Part shown: piece by piece, positions 44,428-54,045 of the stretch
How the letters are laid out: every line of letters starts with the position of its first letter
Position numbering within the stretch: position 1 is the first letter of the stretch
Position numbers and translations under genes: made by a program
Notes under the pieces: model-generated
What the model saw: only the letters and a program-made list of their open reading frames with translations
Told to the model about the DNA's origin: nothing
Database searches by the model: none
Assembly (NCBI GenBank): GCA_963703385.1
Contig: OY969816.1
Span: forward strand, 3,935,071-3,999,070
Direction: 5' to 3'
DNA length: 64,000 nt
Origin: Rhodoblastus sp963703385
Lineage (GTDB): Bacteria; Pseudomonadota; Alphaproteobacteria; Rhizobiales; Beijerinckiaceae

Positions 44428-45977
44428 GCCGCCTCCGGGGTGACGGCGCCGCGCGCCACGCGCAGGGCTTGGTCAAGGGTGATGAACGAGCGGCGCGCCA
44501 GCGCCGGGTCGGAGGCGGGAAAATCCTTGCGGAAATGGCCGCCCCGGCTTTCGCGGCGAAGATATGCGGCGGCCGCGATCAGAACAGCGGCCTCGGCGCG
44601 GTTGCGCAGGTCGATCGAGCCTTCCGCGATCGCGCGGTCGCGCAGTCGGCTCAAGGCGCGAAGGGCTTCGCGCAAGCCCGCGGCGTCGCGCAGCACGCCG
44701 ACATGGCGGGACATGATCTGCCGCAACTTCGCTGCGGCTTCGGGGTCGGGCCGCGCCGGCCGGTCGATTACGGGCGCGGGTTGGGGCGCCGGCAAACGGG
44801 GAAGCGCGGCGGCGACGTCGCGGGCGACGCGGTCGCCGTAAACCACGGCTTCGAGCAGGGAATTGGAAGCGAGGCGGTTGGCCCCATGCAGGCCGGTCGA
44901 GGCGACCTCGCCCGCCGCCCACAGGCCGGGCAGCGAGGTCCGGCCGTGGCCGTCCGTCCACAATCCGCCCATGTGGTAATGCTCGGCCGGGGCGACCGGG
45001 ATCGGCTGGCGCGCGGGGTCGATTCCCGCCGAGCGGCAGGCGGCGGCGACATTGGGGAATTTTTCCGGAAAAGCGGCGCCGACGGCTTGGGTGGCGTCGA
45101 GAAAGGCGCCGCGCCCGGCGGCGATTTCGGCAAAAACGCCGCGCGCCACCACATCGCGCGGGGCGAGTTCCGCGTCCTTGTGGAGATCGGGCATGAAGCG
45201 GCGCCCTTTTCGATCGATCAGGATCGCGCCCTCGCCGCGCAAGGCTTCGGTCGCCAGCGGCGCCGGGTCGCGGCCGATGTCGATGGCGGTCGGATGGAAT
45301 TGCACGAATTCGGCGTCGGCGACCCGGGCGCCGGCCCTTGCCGCAAAAGCGAGCGGCGCGCCGGTCGCCTCGGGCGGATTGGTGGTGACGGCGTAAAGCC
45401 CGCCGATTCCGCCGCTGGCGAGCACGGTCGCGCGAGCGGGGAAAGCATGGAGGGCGCCCGAGGCGTCGCGCGCGTAAACGCCGGCGACGCGTCCGGACTG
45501 GACGATCAGATCCTCGGCGACGAGGTTTTCATGGACTGTTATCGAGGGCGCGCGGCGAACTTGAGCGATCAGGGCCTGCATGATGGCCGTTCCGGCGCCG
45601 TCGCCCTTCACCCGCACGATGCGCCGCGCCGAATGGGCGGCTTCGCGCGAGGGCGCCAGACGCCCTTCGGCGTCGCGGTCGAAGGGCGCGCCGAAGCGCA
45701 GCAGATCGTCCACCCGCGCGCCCGCCTCGCGCGCGACCGCCAGGGCGACGTCTTCATCGACAATGCCGGCGCCGGCGCCGACCGTATCCCTGGCGTGAAG
45801 CTCCGGGCTGTCGCCCTCGGCGATCGCCGCGGCGACGCCGCCCTGGGCCCAGGCCGAGGACGAGCCTTCGCCGAGCGGCGCGGCGGCGAGCACGGCGACG
45901 CGCAGCGGCGCCAGTTTCAGCGCGCAGAACAGGCCGGCCAATCCGCCGCCGACGATGAGAATGTCAGGTTTCGCCAT
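44424..45977 (-). CDS. nadB: L-aspartate oxidase
   Basis: A 517-residue FAD flavoprotein oxidising aspartate to iminoaspartate for NAD synthesis. The FAD motif ILIVGGGLAGLFCAL, SSSAWAQGGVAAA, EFVQFHPTAID and HGANRLASNSLLEAVVYGDRVA are visible. It shares the SdhA fold. It stops on the nadC start codon, and nadA lies 47 bp upstream on the same strand. Confidence 0.95.
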   Translation of the reverse strand: MAKPDILIVGGGLAGLFCALKLAPLRVAVLAAAPLGEGSSSAWAQGGVAAAIAEGDSPELHARDTVGAGAGIVDEDVALAVAREAGARVDDLLRFGAPFDRDAEGRLAPSREAAHSARRIVRVKGDGAGTAIMQALIAQVRRAPSITVHENLVAEDLIVQSGRVAGVYARDASGALHAFPARATVLASGGIGGLYAVTTNPPEATGAPLAFAARAGARVADAEFVQFHPTAIDIGRDPAPLATEALRGEGAILIDRKGRRFMPDLHKDAELAPRDVVARGVFAEIAAGRGAFLDATQAVGAAFPEKFPNVAAACRSAGIDPARQPIPVAPAEHYHMGGLWTDGHGRTSLPGLWAAGEVASTGLHGANRLASNSLLEAVVYGDRVARDVAAALPRLPAPQPAPVIDRPARPDPEAAAKLRQIMSRHVGVLRDAAGLREALRALSRLRDRAIAEGSIDLRNRAEAAVLIAAAAYLRRESRGGHFRKDFPASDPALARRSFITLDQALRVARGAVTPEAA

Positions 45978-46024
45978 TGCGCCGACGCCCCCGCCCCATG
46001 TCTAACCGGAGAGGGAGCGATCCC

Positions 46025-47104
46025 TCACTTCAATTCGATCATGCGCTCGACCGAGCGGCGGGCGCGGGCGGCGAGGACGGGATCGACGACGACCTCCGCG
46101 CGCATATGGACCAGGCTGTCGAGGATTTTCGGCAGCGTGATGCGCTTCATATGCGGGCAGAGATTGCACGGGCGCACGAAATTCACCCCCGGATTTTCCG
46201 CCGCGACATTGTCGGCCATCGAACATTCGGTGACCAGCAGCACGCGCTTGGGCTGGCGCGTCCTGACGTAATCGATCATCGCCGCGGTCGAACCGGAGAA
46301 GTCGCAGATTTCGACCACTTCCGGCGGGCATTCGGGATGGGCGATCAGCTTGATCGAGGGGTCGTCCTCGCGATAGCGCAGCAATTCCTCCGGCGTGAAG
46401 CGCTCATGCACCTCGCAGGCGCCATGCCACGCAATGATCTTCACCTTGGTCTGGCGCGCGACATTGGCGGCCAGAAAACGGTCGGGAACCATGATGACCC
46501 GGTCGCTTCCCAAGCTTTCGACCACTTTCAGCGCATTGGCCGAGGTGCAGCAGATGTCCACCTCCGCCTTCACCTCGGCCGAAGTGTTGACATAGGCGAC
46601 GATCGGAACGCCGGGATATTCGCGGCGCAGAGCGCGGATGTCGGCGCCGGCGACCGAGGCGGCGAGCGAGCAGCCGGCGCGGGAATCGGGGATCAGCACG
46701 GTCTTGTCCGGGCTGAGAATCTTGGAGGTTTCAGCCATGAAATGGACGCCGCCCTGCACGATGACGTCGGCGTCGGACTGGCTGGCGATCCGGGCGAGCT
46801 GCAGCGAGTTCCCGACCACGTCGGCGACGCAACTGTAGATTTCCGGCGTCTGGTAATTATGCGCCAGAATGACGGCGTTGCGCTCTTTTTTCAGGTCGTT
46901 GATCGCCTTCACATAGGGCGCGTGGAACGGCCATTCGATCGGCGGGATGACCGTCCTGACCTTGTCATAGAGATGCGCGGTTTCGCGGGCGACTTCCGGC
47001 GTCCACGCCAGAACGGGCATGGGGACGGCGCCATGGCGCAAGGCGGCGGGGCTCGGCTGGACCGGCGCCGCCGCGGGGATTTGAGAAGGCACGATACACT
47101 GCAT
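46025..47104 (-). CDS. nadA: Quinolinate synthase
   Basis: A 359-residue [4Fe-4S] enzyme making quinolinate from iminoaspartate and DHAP. ILAHNYQTPEIYSCVADVVGNSLQLA, PDSRAGCSLA, CCTSANA, GACEVHERFT and the cluster Cys in VRPCNLCPHMK mark the family. The ATG at 47104 is taken; a GTG at 47113 is the other option. It heads nadA-nadB-nadC and has two operator-like palindromes upstream. Confidence 0.95.
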   Translation of the reverse strand: MQCIVPSQIPAAAPVQPSPAALRHGAVPMPVLAWTPEVARETAHLYDKVRTVIPPIEWPFHAPYVKAINDLKKERNAVILAHNYQTPEIYSCVADVVGNSLQLARIASQSDADVIVQGGVHFMAETSKILSPDKTVLIPDSRAGCSLAASVAGADIRALRREYPGVPIVAYVNTSAEVKAEVDICCTSANALKVVESLGSDRVIMVPDRFLAANVARQTKVKIIAWHGACEVHERFTPEELLRYREDDPSIKLIAHPECPPEVVEICDFSGSTAAMIDYVRTRQPKRVLLVTECSMADNVAAENPGVNFVRPCNLCPHMKRITLPKILDSLVHMRAEVVVDPVLAARARRSVERMIELK

Positions 47105-47119
47105 GACGCTCACCCGATA

Positions 47120-47140
47120 TTATGCTCACTTTGAGCATAA
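47120..47140. promoter_or_regulatory. Operator-like palindrome, proximal, of nadABC
   Basis: TTATGCTC-ACTTT-GAGCATAA, perfect 8-bp arms, 16 bp upstream of the nadA start. It matches the distal site in the pattern TATrCTC-N5-GAGyATA. NadQ, the alphaproteobacterial NAD-synthesis repressor, is the leading candidate. Confidence 0.65.
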
Positions 47141-47204
47141 CTAAAGCAAACAAAAGAGCCGAAGAAACGCACGCCTGCTTCGGCTCCCTTTCACACATCC
47201 TACA

Positions 47205-47223
47205 TATACTCAGAATGAGTATA
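47205..47223. promoter_or_regulatory. Operator-like palindrome, distal, of nadABC
   Basis: TATACTC-AGAAT-GAGTATA, 7-bp arms. Its centre lies 84 bp from that of the proximal site, about eight turns of DNA, which would place two bound regulators on the same face. Confidence 0.6.
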
Positions 47224-47288
47224 AAGGCAAGGCCGATTTGTTAACGGAGCGTTAACGGCCAGCGGCCCTCCGGGGCTGCGTCAAAACG

Positions 47289-48935
47289 TCAGGTGATGAC
47301 GCTCGGTTTTTCGCGCCCCGTATGGCGGCGGATTTCGGCGATGTTTTCGGCGCAGGCGATGAGGTCGGCGAGCGCGTCCTGGGTTTCGAGATCGTGCCTG
47401 GCCGGGTCGGGCTCGTAACGCTCGAGATAGACGCGCAAGGTCGCCCCCGCCGTGCCGGTGCCGGACAGGCGATAAACGATGCGCGAGCCGTCCGCGAAAA
47501 GAATGCGCAGGCCCTGATTTTTCGACACCGAACCGTCCACCGGATCGACATAGGAAAAATCGTCCGCCGCCTCGACCTTGAGCGCGCCAAAGCTTTGGCC
47601 AGCGAGGCCCGGCAATTTCGCGCGCAAGTCCGCGACCAAAGCCTCGGCGCCCTCGCTCGCCACTTCCTCGTAATCGTGGCGCGCATAATAGTTCCGGCCG
47701 AATTCCGCCCAATGGGCGCGCACGATCTCCTTCACGCTGTGCTTGCGGGCGGCGAGAATATTCAGCCACATCAGAATGGCCCAGAGGCCGTCCTTCTCGC
47801 GGACATGATTGGAGCCGGCGCCCGCGCTTTCCTCGCCGCAGATCGTGACTTTTCCGGCGTCGAGCAGGTTGCCGAAGAATTTCCAGCCGGTCGGCGTCTC
47901 ATACATGCCGATTTTCAGCTTTTCCGCGACCCGGTCGGCGGCCAGGCTGGTCGGCATGGAGCGGGCGACTCCCGCGATCCCGCCCTTGTATCCTGGCGCC
48001 AGGTGGGCGTTGGCGGCGATGATTGCCAAAGAATCCGAAGGGGTGACGAACTGGCCGCGCCCGATCACCAGATTGCGGTCGCCGTCGCCGTCCGAGGCTG
48101 CGCAGAGATCGGGCGCGGCGCCCGACATGGCGAGGTCGTAAAGGTGTCTGGCGTGGACCAGATTGGGGTCGGGATGGTGATGGCCGAAATCGGGCAGGGG
48201 CTCGCCGTTCATCACGCTGCCGGGCGCCGCGCCGAGCGCGTCTTCGAAAATCGCCCTGGCGTAGGGCCCGGTGACCGCGCTCATCGCATCGAACTTAAAC
48301 TGGAACCCGTTCTTGAACATTTGCGCGATGGCGGGGAAATCGAACAGGCTTTCCATCAGGGCAAGATAGATGGCGACCGGATCGATGATCCGCACGTTCG
48401 CGCCGCCGACGCGGGTTTCGCCTAAGCGATCGAGATCGACGTCCGGCGCCTCGACGATTTTATAGCTGTGAATGGTCGTGCTATGGGCGAAAATCGCGTC
48501 GGTGATCTTTTCCGGCGCGGGGCCGCCGTTGGAAATGTTGTATTTGATGCCGAAATCGGCGTCCGGCCCGCCGGGATTGTGGCTGGCGGAGAGCACGATG
48601 CCGCCAAAAGCCTTTTCGGCGCGGATCACCGCCGAGGCGGCCGGCGTCGAGAGGATGCCGCCGCGTCCGACCAGGATTTCCCCGAAACCGTTGGCCGCCG
48701 CGATGCGGATGACGATCTGGATCGCCTCGCGGTTGAAAAACCGGCCGTCGCCGCCGACCACCAGGATCTTGCCCTCGAAACCTTCAAGCGACGCGAAGAT
48801 CGACTGCACGAAATTGGCGAGATAATGCGGCTGCTGGAAGACTTTGGTCTTCTTGCGCAGGCCGGAGGTGCCGGGGCGCTGGTCGGCAAAGGGTTTTGTG
48901 GCGACGGTCAGGACCTTGGAAAGCAACTCGTTCAT
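47289..48935 (-). CDS. pgm: Phosphoglucomutase (alpha-D-glucose)
   Basis: A 548-residue phosphohexomutase with the eukaryote-like PGM pattern: KPFADQRPGTSGLRKK near the start, the phosphoserine loop SASHNPGGPDADFGIK, the metal loop SDGDGDRNLV and GEESAGAGSNHVREKDGLWA. It interconverts glucose-1- and glucose-6-phosphate for glycogen and polysaccharides. Its C-terminal FxxR-type phosphate-binding region (RLSGTGTAGATLRVY) is intact. Monocistronic. Confidence 0.95.
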   Translation of the reverse strand: MNELLSKVLTVATKPFADQRPGTSGLRKKTKVFQQPHYLANFVQSIFASLEGFEGKILVVGGDGRFFNREAIQIVIRIAAANGFGEILVGRGGILSTPAASAVIRAEKAFGGIVLSASHNPGGPDADFGIKYNISNGGPAPEKITDAIFAHSTTIHSYKIVEAPDVDLDRLGETRVGGANVRIIDPVAIYLALMESLFDFPAIAQMFKNGFQFKFDAMSAVTGPYARAIFEDALGAAPGSVMNGEPLPDFGHHHPDPNLVHARHLYDLAMSGAAPDLCAASDGDGDRNLVIGRGQFVTPSDSLAIIAANAHLAPGYKGGIAGVARSMPTSLAADRVAEKLKIGMYETPTGWKFFGNLLDAGKVTICGEESAGAGSNHVREKDGLWAILMWLNILAARKHSVKEIVRAHWAEFGRNYYARHDYEEVASEGAEALVADLRAKLPGLAGQSFGALKVEAADDFSYVDPVDGSVSKNQGLRILFADGSRIVYRLSGTGTAGATLRVYLERYEPDPARHDLETQDALADLIACAENIAEIRRHTGREKPSVIT

Positions 48936-48960
48936 GGGCGCATTCCCTTGATTTTGATTT

Positions 48961-49020
48961 TCTAGTTTTGCGCATATTCTTTTCCGAAAACCGGAACCAC
49001 TTTTCGGGAATATGCGCTAG
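48961..49020. repeat. Dispersed palindromic repeat family A, short copy
   Basis: Contains GCGCATATTCTTTTCCGAAAA and the mirror TTTTCGGGAATATGCGC, the right half of family A without the left stem. Its end supplies the TAG stop codon of the AmpG-like permease, whose reading frame runs into the element. Confidence 0.75.
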
Positions 49021-50315
49021 GCGGCTTCGGGCTGGCCCGGAGCGGCGGTCTGTCGCGCCTGGACCCGCCAGACCGCGAGACAGATCGCCGCGACCGGAAT
49101 GCCGATACAGGAGGTGGCGACGAAAAAGGCCGGATAGCCGAAAGCCGCGACCGCATAGCCTGACAGTCCGCCGAGCAATTTGCCGGGCAGGGCGTAAAGC
49201 GACGAAAGAAGAGCATATTGCGCGGCGGCGTAAAGCGGCGAGGTCAGCGAGGACATGAAGGCGATCAGCGCGGTGCCGGCGAAGCCGCCGGCGAAATTCT
49301 CGACGCAGACCGAGAGCGTCAGCATGCTTATGTCGGCCCCGCGCGCGGCGAGCGCGGCAAGGGCGAGATGGGAGGCGCTGGCGGCGATCCCGCCGATCAG
49401 CAGCGAGGGCATCAGGCCAAAGCGGGTCACCGCCGCGCCGCCGGCGAAAATGCCGCCAAGCCCGACCCAGAAACCGAAAAGCTTGGTCACATTGGCGATG
49501 TCGGCCTTGGTGAAGCCGAGGTCGATATAGAGCGGATTGGCCATGACGCCGGACAAAAAATCCGGCAGGCGGTAGATCGAAAGCAGGGCCAGGAACAGCA
49601 AGGCGAAGCGGCCGTTGCGGCGGAAAAAATCCTTGAGTGGATCGCGATAGGCGGCGATGACGTTGATATGGCGCTCCGGCCCGGTGACGATATGAGCGCG
49701 GGGCTCGGGCGCCAGCAGGGTCGCGGACAGGCCGACGGCCATCAGGCAGGCCATGGCGAGATAGGCCGCGCGCCAGCTGACAAATTGCGCAAGATAGAGC
49801 GCGCCGGCGCCGGCGCAGAGAATGGCGAATTTATAGCCGATCTGGCTCGCCGCCGACATTTCGCCCTGGTCTTCCGGGGGGGCGATGGCGATGCGCCAGC
49901 CGTCGATCATGATGTCCTGGGTCGCCGAAAAAAAGCCGAGGCAGAAGGCGAAGACGATCGTCCAGGCCAGGCGATGGGCGGGATCGCCGAAGGCCAAACC
50001 CGCGAGGCAAACGGCGACGCCCAACTGGGTCAGGGCCATCCAGCCGCGCCGGCGGCCCAGCAGACGGCCGGGTCCGGGCGCGTCATAGCGGTCGAGCAGG
50101 GGCGCCCACAGGAATTTGAACGAATAGGCCAAAGCGACCCAGCTCATCAGCCCGATGTGCTGCTTGGAGACGCCGGCCTCGCGCAGCCACGCCGACTGGG
50201 TGGAGAAGACCAGCAGGAAGGGCAGGCCGGAAGAAAAGCCCAGCGCCAGCATCAGCGCGAGCTTGGGGTCCCTCAGGAATCTGAGCCAGGATTGGCGCTG
50301 CGATTCGGCTTGCAT
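49017..50315 (-). CDS. AmpG-like muropeptide/MFS permease
   Basis: A 432-residue transporter with about 12 membrane segments. ALGFSSGLPFLLVFSTQSAWLREAGVSKQHIGLMSWVALAYSFKFLWAPLLDRYDAP and FFSATQDIMIDGWRIA are AmpG hallmarks; ENFAGGFAGTALIAFMSSLTSPLYAAAQYALLSSL marks the second half. It would import anhydromuropeptides for cell-wall recycling. The stop codon lies in a repeat. Confidence 0.85.
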   Translation of the reverse strand: MQAESQRQSWLRFLRDPKLALMLALGFSSGLPFLLVFSTQSAWLREAGVSKQHIGLMSWVALAYSFKFLWAPLLDRYDAPGPGRLLGRRRGWMALTQLGVAVCLAGLAFGDPAHRLAWTIVFAFCLGFFSATQDIMIDGWRIAIAPPEDQGEMSAASQIGYKFAILCAGAGALYLAQFVSWRAAYLAMACLMAVGLSATLLAPEPRAHIVTGPERHINVIAAYRDPLKDFFRRNGRFALLFLALLSIYRLPDFLSGVMANPLYIDLGFTKADIANVTKLFGFWVGLGGIFAGGAAVTRFGLMPSLLIGGIAASASHLALAALAARGADISMLTLSVCVENFAGGFAGTALIAFMSSLTSPLYAAAQYALLSSLYALPGKLLGGLSGYAVAAFGYPAFFVATSCIGIPVAAICLAVWRVQARQTAAPGQPEAA

Positions 50316-50657
50316 CGGCGCGGACTATGCCACGGATGACCGACAAAAGCGAAAGGCCTGCGATTCAGCTGGCGAAGCTCGACGGCTCGTGGCGAAAAAC
50401 AGCGGACGCTCCGATAGCGAAACGAGCCAGCGCTCGTGACCCATTGCCGCAGTTCGAGAGTTGCTCTGCCGACGGCGACTCCGGGCGAAGTCCAATCATG
50501 TCCCGAAGGTCGGCAGGAACCAGGAAAGGCGGACATTTGCGATATGGCCAAGCTTTGCCAGAAACGGTCTTCGTCCATCAAGCTGCTGTTTGCGCGCGCT
50601 ATGACTCCTCTCGATCTGGCTTCCGACCCTGGCGATTTGCGTCCGCCAACTTGCAAT
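50316..50657. other. Intergenic region, no gene recognised
   Basis: These 342 bp separate the AmpG-like gene from the end of the atp operon. Overlapping open frames on both strands have no recognisable features, and no terminator with a T-run is visible after atpG. Confidence 0.3.
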
Positions 50658-51536
50658 TTATCGCGATGACCTCGAACGTCGCAGCGATTGCTGTTGCGCC
50701 GCGATCTGGCCGGAGGAGAGTTCGATGATTTCGTCGGTGATTTCCTCCTGCCGGACCCGACGCTCGTCGGCGCGCAAGAGTTTCAGCTTGTCGTCGACCT
50801 GCCGGCGCGCGGCGGTCATCGCCTCCATCCGCGCCTGGTTTTCCGCGGCGAAAGCATGGAGCGCCGCCTGGCACAGCTGGGCATGCAGGTAATCGGCGGC
50901 GAGGTCGCGCAGCAATGTCTCCGGCGCGAGCTGGACCAAAGGCGGTTCGCCGTCGCCGGGCAGGACGAAAAGCTCGGGATCGAGGGGAAACAGCCGACGC
51001 CGGGTCACTTCAAATCCGCGTCCAGCGGTCCAGTTGGTGAAAGCGACGTCGAGGCGAGCGATCTTTCCCGCGGCCAGCCGGGCGAATAGCGCCTCGGCGA
51101 TGCGGTCGGCCAATTTGGGAGCGCCCGCGCCATGCGCCGCGGCGGCGCAGGTCCAGAACGGCTTGACGCCCTGGTGGGCGGCGACATCGGCGCCGCGCGC
51201 GCCGACCAGAAACAATTCGTCCGTGGCCAGCGCCGCGCCAAGCGAGGACAGAATCCGTTCGCTCAAGGCGCCGGCAAAACCCTGTTCTGCGGCGAAGACG
51301 ACGAGTCCGGTTCGCCCGGGCCCGCGTGGGAAGTCCGGCTCCATCCCGCCCGGCGCCAGGGCCAGCGCCCGACTGATGGCGGCGGCGATGGTCCGCGCAT
51401 AGGCGTCCACCGCGACGAGCTGGTTGCGCGCGGTCTGTGCGCGCGCGGCGGCAAGGCCGCGCAGGGCGTTGAAGACCTGTCCCAGTTGGCGCACGCTTTC
51501 GATATGCGCGCGGACGTCAGCAAGCCTGTCGCTCAT
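50658..51536 (-). CDS. atpG: N-type ATPase gamma subunit
   Basis: A 292-residue, helical protein with the gamma-subunit ends: an N-terminal ADVRAHIESVRQLGQVFNALRGLAAARAQ and a C-terminal RMEAMTAARRQVDDKLKLL...EEITDEIIELSSG. It forms the central shaft of F1. The N-ATPase form is shorter and divergent from the housekeeping AtpG. The start ATG overlaps the atpA stop (ATGA, 51533-51536). It is the last gene of the operon. Confidence 0.88.
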   Translation of the reverse strand: MSDRLADVRAHIESVRQLGQVFNALRGLAAARAQTARNQLVAVDAYARTIAAAISRALALAPGGMEPDFPRGPGRTGLVVFAAEQGFAGALSERILSSLGAALATDELFLVGARGADVAAHQGVKPFWTCAAAAHGAGAPKLADRIAEALFARLAAGKIARLDVAFTNWTAGRGFEVTRRRLFPLDPELFVLPGDGEPPLVQLAPETLLRDLAADYLHAQLCQAALHAFAAENQARMEAMTAARRQVDDKLKLLRADERRVRQEEITDEIIELSSGQIAAQQQSLRRSRSSR

Positions 51537-53059
51537 GGCGCCGCGCCGCATTCTCGCGCATGGCGACGCAGCGCCGCCTGAAGGGCCTGCGCCGCAGCGC
51601 CGGACATGACGCCCGAGGAACCGATCTGGGCGACCGCCGCCGCCGCATCACGTTCGAGCGCGGCGCGCAGGCCGGCCCGAAAAGACGGAAATCTTTCCAG
51701 CGGCAGAGCATCGAGCGCGCCCGTCTGCGCGGCGGCCGCCAGCCCGATTTCCTCAACAAGGCTGAGCGGCGAATGCTGCGGCTGGCTGAGCATGGCCCGG
51801 ATGCGCGCGCCGCGGGTCAATTGCCCGCGCACGCGATTGTCCGGCATGCCGCCGAATCGTGTGAACATTTCCAATTCGAGGAATTGCGCATAATCGAGCC
51901 GGAGCGCCGCCGCGGCCTCGCGCAAGGCGGGCGCCTGCGTCTTGCCGCCGACGCGGCTGACGCTGAGGCCTATGTCGACCGCCGGCTTTTGGCCCTCGTG
52001 AAAAAGGCGGGCGTCGAACACGATCTGGCCATCGGTGATCGAGATCAGATTGGTCGGAATATAGGCGCTGAGATTTCCGGCGTCGGTTTCCGCGATCGGC
52101 AGCGCGGTCAACGAGCCGCCGCCTTTTTCGCGCGACAGTTTGGCGGCGCGTTCCAGCAGGCGGGCGTGAACGTAGAAAATGTCGCCTGGATAGGCCTCGC
52201 GGCCGGGCGACTGGCGGGTCAGCAAGGCGATTTCGCGATGGCAGGCGGCGTGTTTGGTGAGGTCGTCCACCACCACCAGGGCATGCTGGCCGCGATCGCG
52301 GAAATATTCGGCCATGGCGAAGCCGGCGAAGGGCGCGATCCATTGCAAGCCGGGCGGCGCGGCGGCGCCGGCGACCACGATGATGCAGCGCTCCGGCGCG
52401 CCTTGCGCGAAAATCGCCTCGATCGCGCGGCGGACGCTCGAGCTTTTCTGGCCGATGGCGACATAGACGCAGATCATGTCGCTGGTCTTCTGGTTGATGA
52501 TCGTATCGACCGCCAAAGTGGTCTTGCCGATCGCACGATCGCCGATGATCAGTTCGCGCTGGCCGCGCCCGAGGGCGAAAAGGGCGTCGATGACGAAAAT
52601 CCCGGTCTGGACCGGCTGCGTGACGAAATCGCGCTCCACTATCGCCGGCGCCGGCCGTTCGATCGGGTCGAGCCGTTCCGCCGCGATCGGCCCCTTGCCG
52701 TCGAGCGGCCGACCGAAAGGGTCGATCACCCGGCCAAGCAGGCCGGGCCCGACTGGCGCGCGCAGCACGTCGCCCGAGCCGCGCGCGGCGTCGCCGGCCT
52801 CGATCGTCTCGGCCGGATCGATCAGCACACCATGAACGCAGTCCTCGTCAAGCGAATGGACGAAGCCGAAAATTCCCTTCTCGAAATGCAGCACTTCGTC
52901 GAGCCGCACATTCGGCAGGCCGGAAATTTTCACCACGCCGTCGCCGATTTCCTCGACCCGTCCGATTTCCTCGGCGCGCGGGCCCAGCGCCACGCGGTCG
53001 AGCCGCGCCTCAGCCTGCTCCAGCCATTTTTCCGGCCGCGCCTCAGTCCCGCCTGTCAT
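51533..53059 (-). CDS. atpA: N-type ATPase alpha subunit
   Basis: A 508-residue F1 alpha subunit. Walker A GDRAIGKTTLA, VAIGQKSSSVRR, HALVVVDDLTKHA and the arginine-finger region (DIGLSVSRVGGK) are present. It packs with beta subunits as the catalytic hexamer. It begins 3 bp after the atpF stop. Confidence 0.93.
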   Translation of the reverse strand: MTGGTEARPEKWLEQAEARLDRVALGPRAEEIGRVEEIGDGVVKISGLPNVRLDEVLHFEKGIFGFVHSLDEDCVHGVLIDPAETIEAGDAARGSGDVLRAPVGPGLLGRVIDPFGRPLDGKGPIAAERLDPIERPAPAIVERDFVTQPVQTGIFVIDALFALGRGQRELIIGDRAIGKTTLAVDTIINQKTSDMICVYVAIGQKSSSVRRAIEAIFAQGAPERCIIVVAGAAAPPGLQWIAPFAGFAMAEYFRDRGQHALVVVDDLTKHAACHREIALLTRQSPGREAYPGDIFYVHARLLERAAKLSREKGGGSLTALPIAETDAGNLSAYIPTNLISITDGQIVFDARLFHEGQKPAVDIGLSVSRVGGKTQAPALREAAAALRLDYAQFLELEMFTRFGGMPDNRVRGQLTRGARIRAMLSQPQHSPLSLVEEIGLAAAAQTGALDALPLERFPSFRAGLRAALERDAAAAVAQIGSSGVMSGAAAQALQAALRRHARECGAAP

Positions 53060-53062
53060 CTG

Positions 53063-53803
53063 TCAGCTCTGCCGGTCATGGGTCAGCTCCGCGAGAATTC
53101 CGGCGAGATCGGCGCGCCAGGAGTTGCTCAAGGTGAAATGCGGACTCTTCAGCTCCAGACCGGCGATCAGCGCCGGATCGACGGAGAACGCCAGTTGCGG
53201 CGTCGCGCCGAGCGCCGAGGTCAGCGCCGCGCCGATCTGCGCCTGTTCGGCTGCATCGAGCGTCGCGGCCGAAACCAGTTCGACGCCGCCGCCATTGACG
53301 ACGCTCTGGCGGACCTGTTCCGATTGCGCGGAGAGCCTGTCGATCAACCAGCGCAAAAAGGCGGCGCGCACCGCCGCGCCGTCGAGACGCGCCGCCAGCC
53401 GACCGGCGATCGCGACCGCGAGCCGTCCGGCTTGTCCCGCCCATTCCTGCTCGGCGTCCTCCCGCAGGCGCGCCAGGTCGGCCTCGGCCGCGACGCGCGC
53501 CTGGGCGGCTGCGGCCTGCGCCTGCTCCAGCAGGACGCGTTTGGTTGCGGCGGCCTCCTGCCGGGCCGCGGCCAGGATCGCCTCGCGCTCCTGAGCGAAG
53601 CCGTCGCTGCGCTTTTGCGCTTCGGCCACAGCCCGCGCCGCCTCCTCGCGATCCCGCCGCGCCTGTTCGAGCAGGTCCTGGACCTGCCGCCGCCTCCGTT
53701 CGATCAGGCCAGCGACCGGCCGCCAGAAGAACCGTCCGAGAATCCAGATCAGGATCAGGACATTGACGGTCTGAAGGCCGAAAGTCCACCAGTCGAAGGT
53801 CAT
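53063..53803 (-). CDS. atpF: N-type ATPase b subunit with delta-like C-terminal extension
   Basis: A 246-residue protein: one N-terminal membrane helix (FGLQTVNVLILIWILGRFFW), a long Ala/Glu/Arg-rich coiled coil (to about 150), and a C-terminal region (VVNGGGVELVSAATLDAAEQAQIGAALTSALG) like the delta subunit. The operon has no separate delta gene, as expected of N-ATPases. The ATG overlaps the atpE stop (ATGA). Confidence 0.88.
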   Translation of the reverse strand: MTFDWWTFGLQTVNVLILIWILGRFFWRPVAGLIERRRRQVQDLLEQARRDREEAARAVAEAQKRSDGFAQEREAILAAARQEAAATKRVLLEQAQAAAAQARVAAEADLARLREDAEQEWAGQAGRLAVAIAGRLAARLDGAAVRAAFLRWLIDRLSAQSEQVRQSVVNGGGVELVSAATLDAAEQAQIGAALTSALGATPQLAFSVDPALIAGLELKSPHFTLSNSWRADLAGILAELTHDRQS

Positions 53804-54045
53804 TTCAGCAACGGATTGGCGAAGAGCAGGAGAAGAGCGATGACCAGGCAATAAATCGCCATGGTCTCGATCATCGCCAATCCGACGAAGAGCGTGCGCG
53901 AAATGGCGCCGGCCGCCTCGGGCTGACGGGCGATCGCATCCATGGCGGCGGCGACGGCGCGGCCTTCGGCCAGGGCGGGGCCGATCGCGCCGAAAGAAAC
54001 GGCGACGGCGGCCCCGATAATGCTTGCAAACTCCAACCAGTTCAT
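53800..54045 (-). CDS. atpE: N-type ATPase c subunit (two carboxylates)
   Basis: An 81-residue hairpin. The polar loop ARQPEA (39-44) separates two membrane helices. The ion-binding E60 is in helix 2 (AMIETMAIY). Helix 1 carries a second carboxylate, E27 (PALAEGRA), at the place of Gln32 in the Na+-binding Ilyobacter c subunit. Such pairs are reported for N-ATPase c subunits. It is embedded in the atp operon by ATGA overlaps on both sides. Confidence 0.92.
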   Translation of the reverse strand: MNWLEFASIIGAAVAVSFGAIGPALAEGRAVAAAMDAIARQPEAAGAISRTLFVGLAMIETMAIYCLVIALLLLFANPLLK

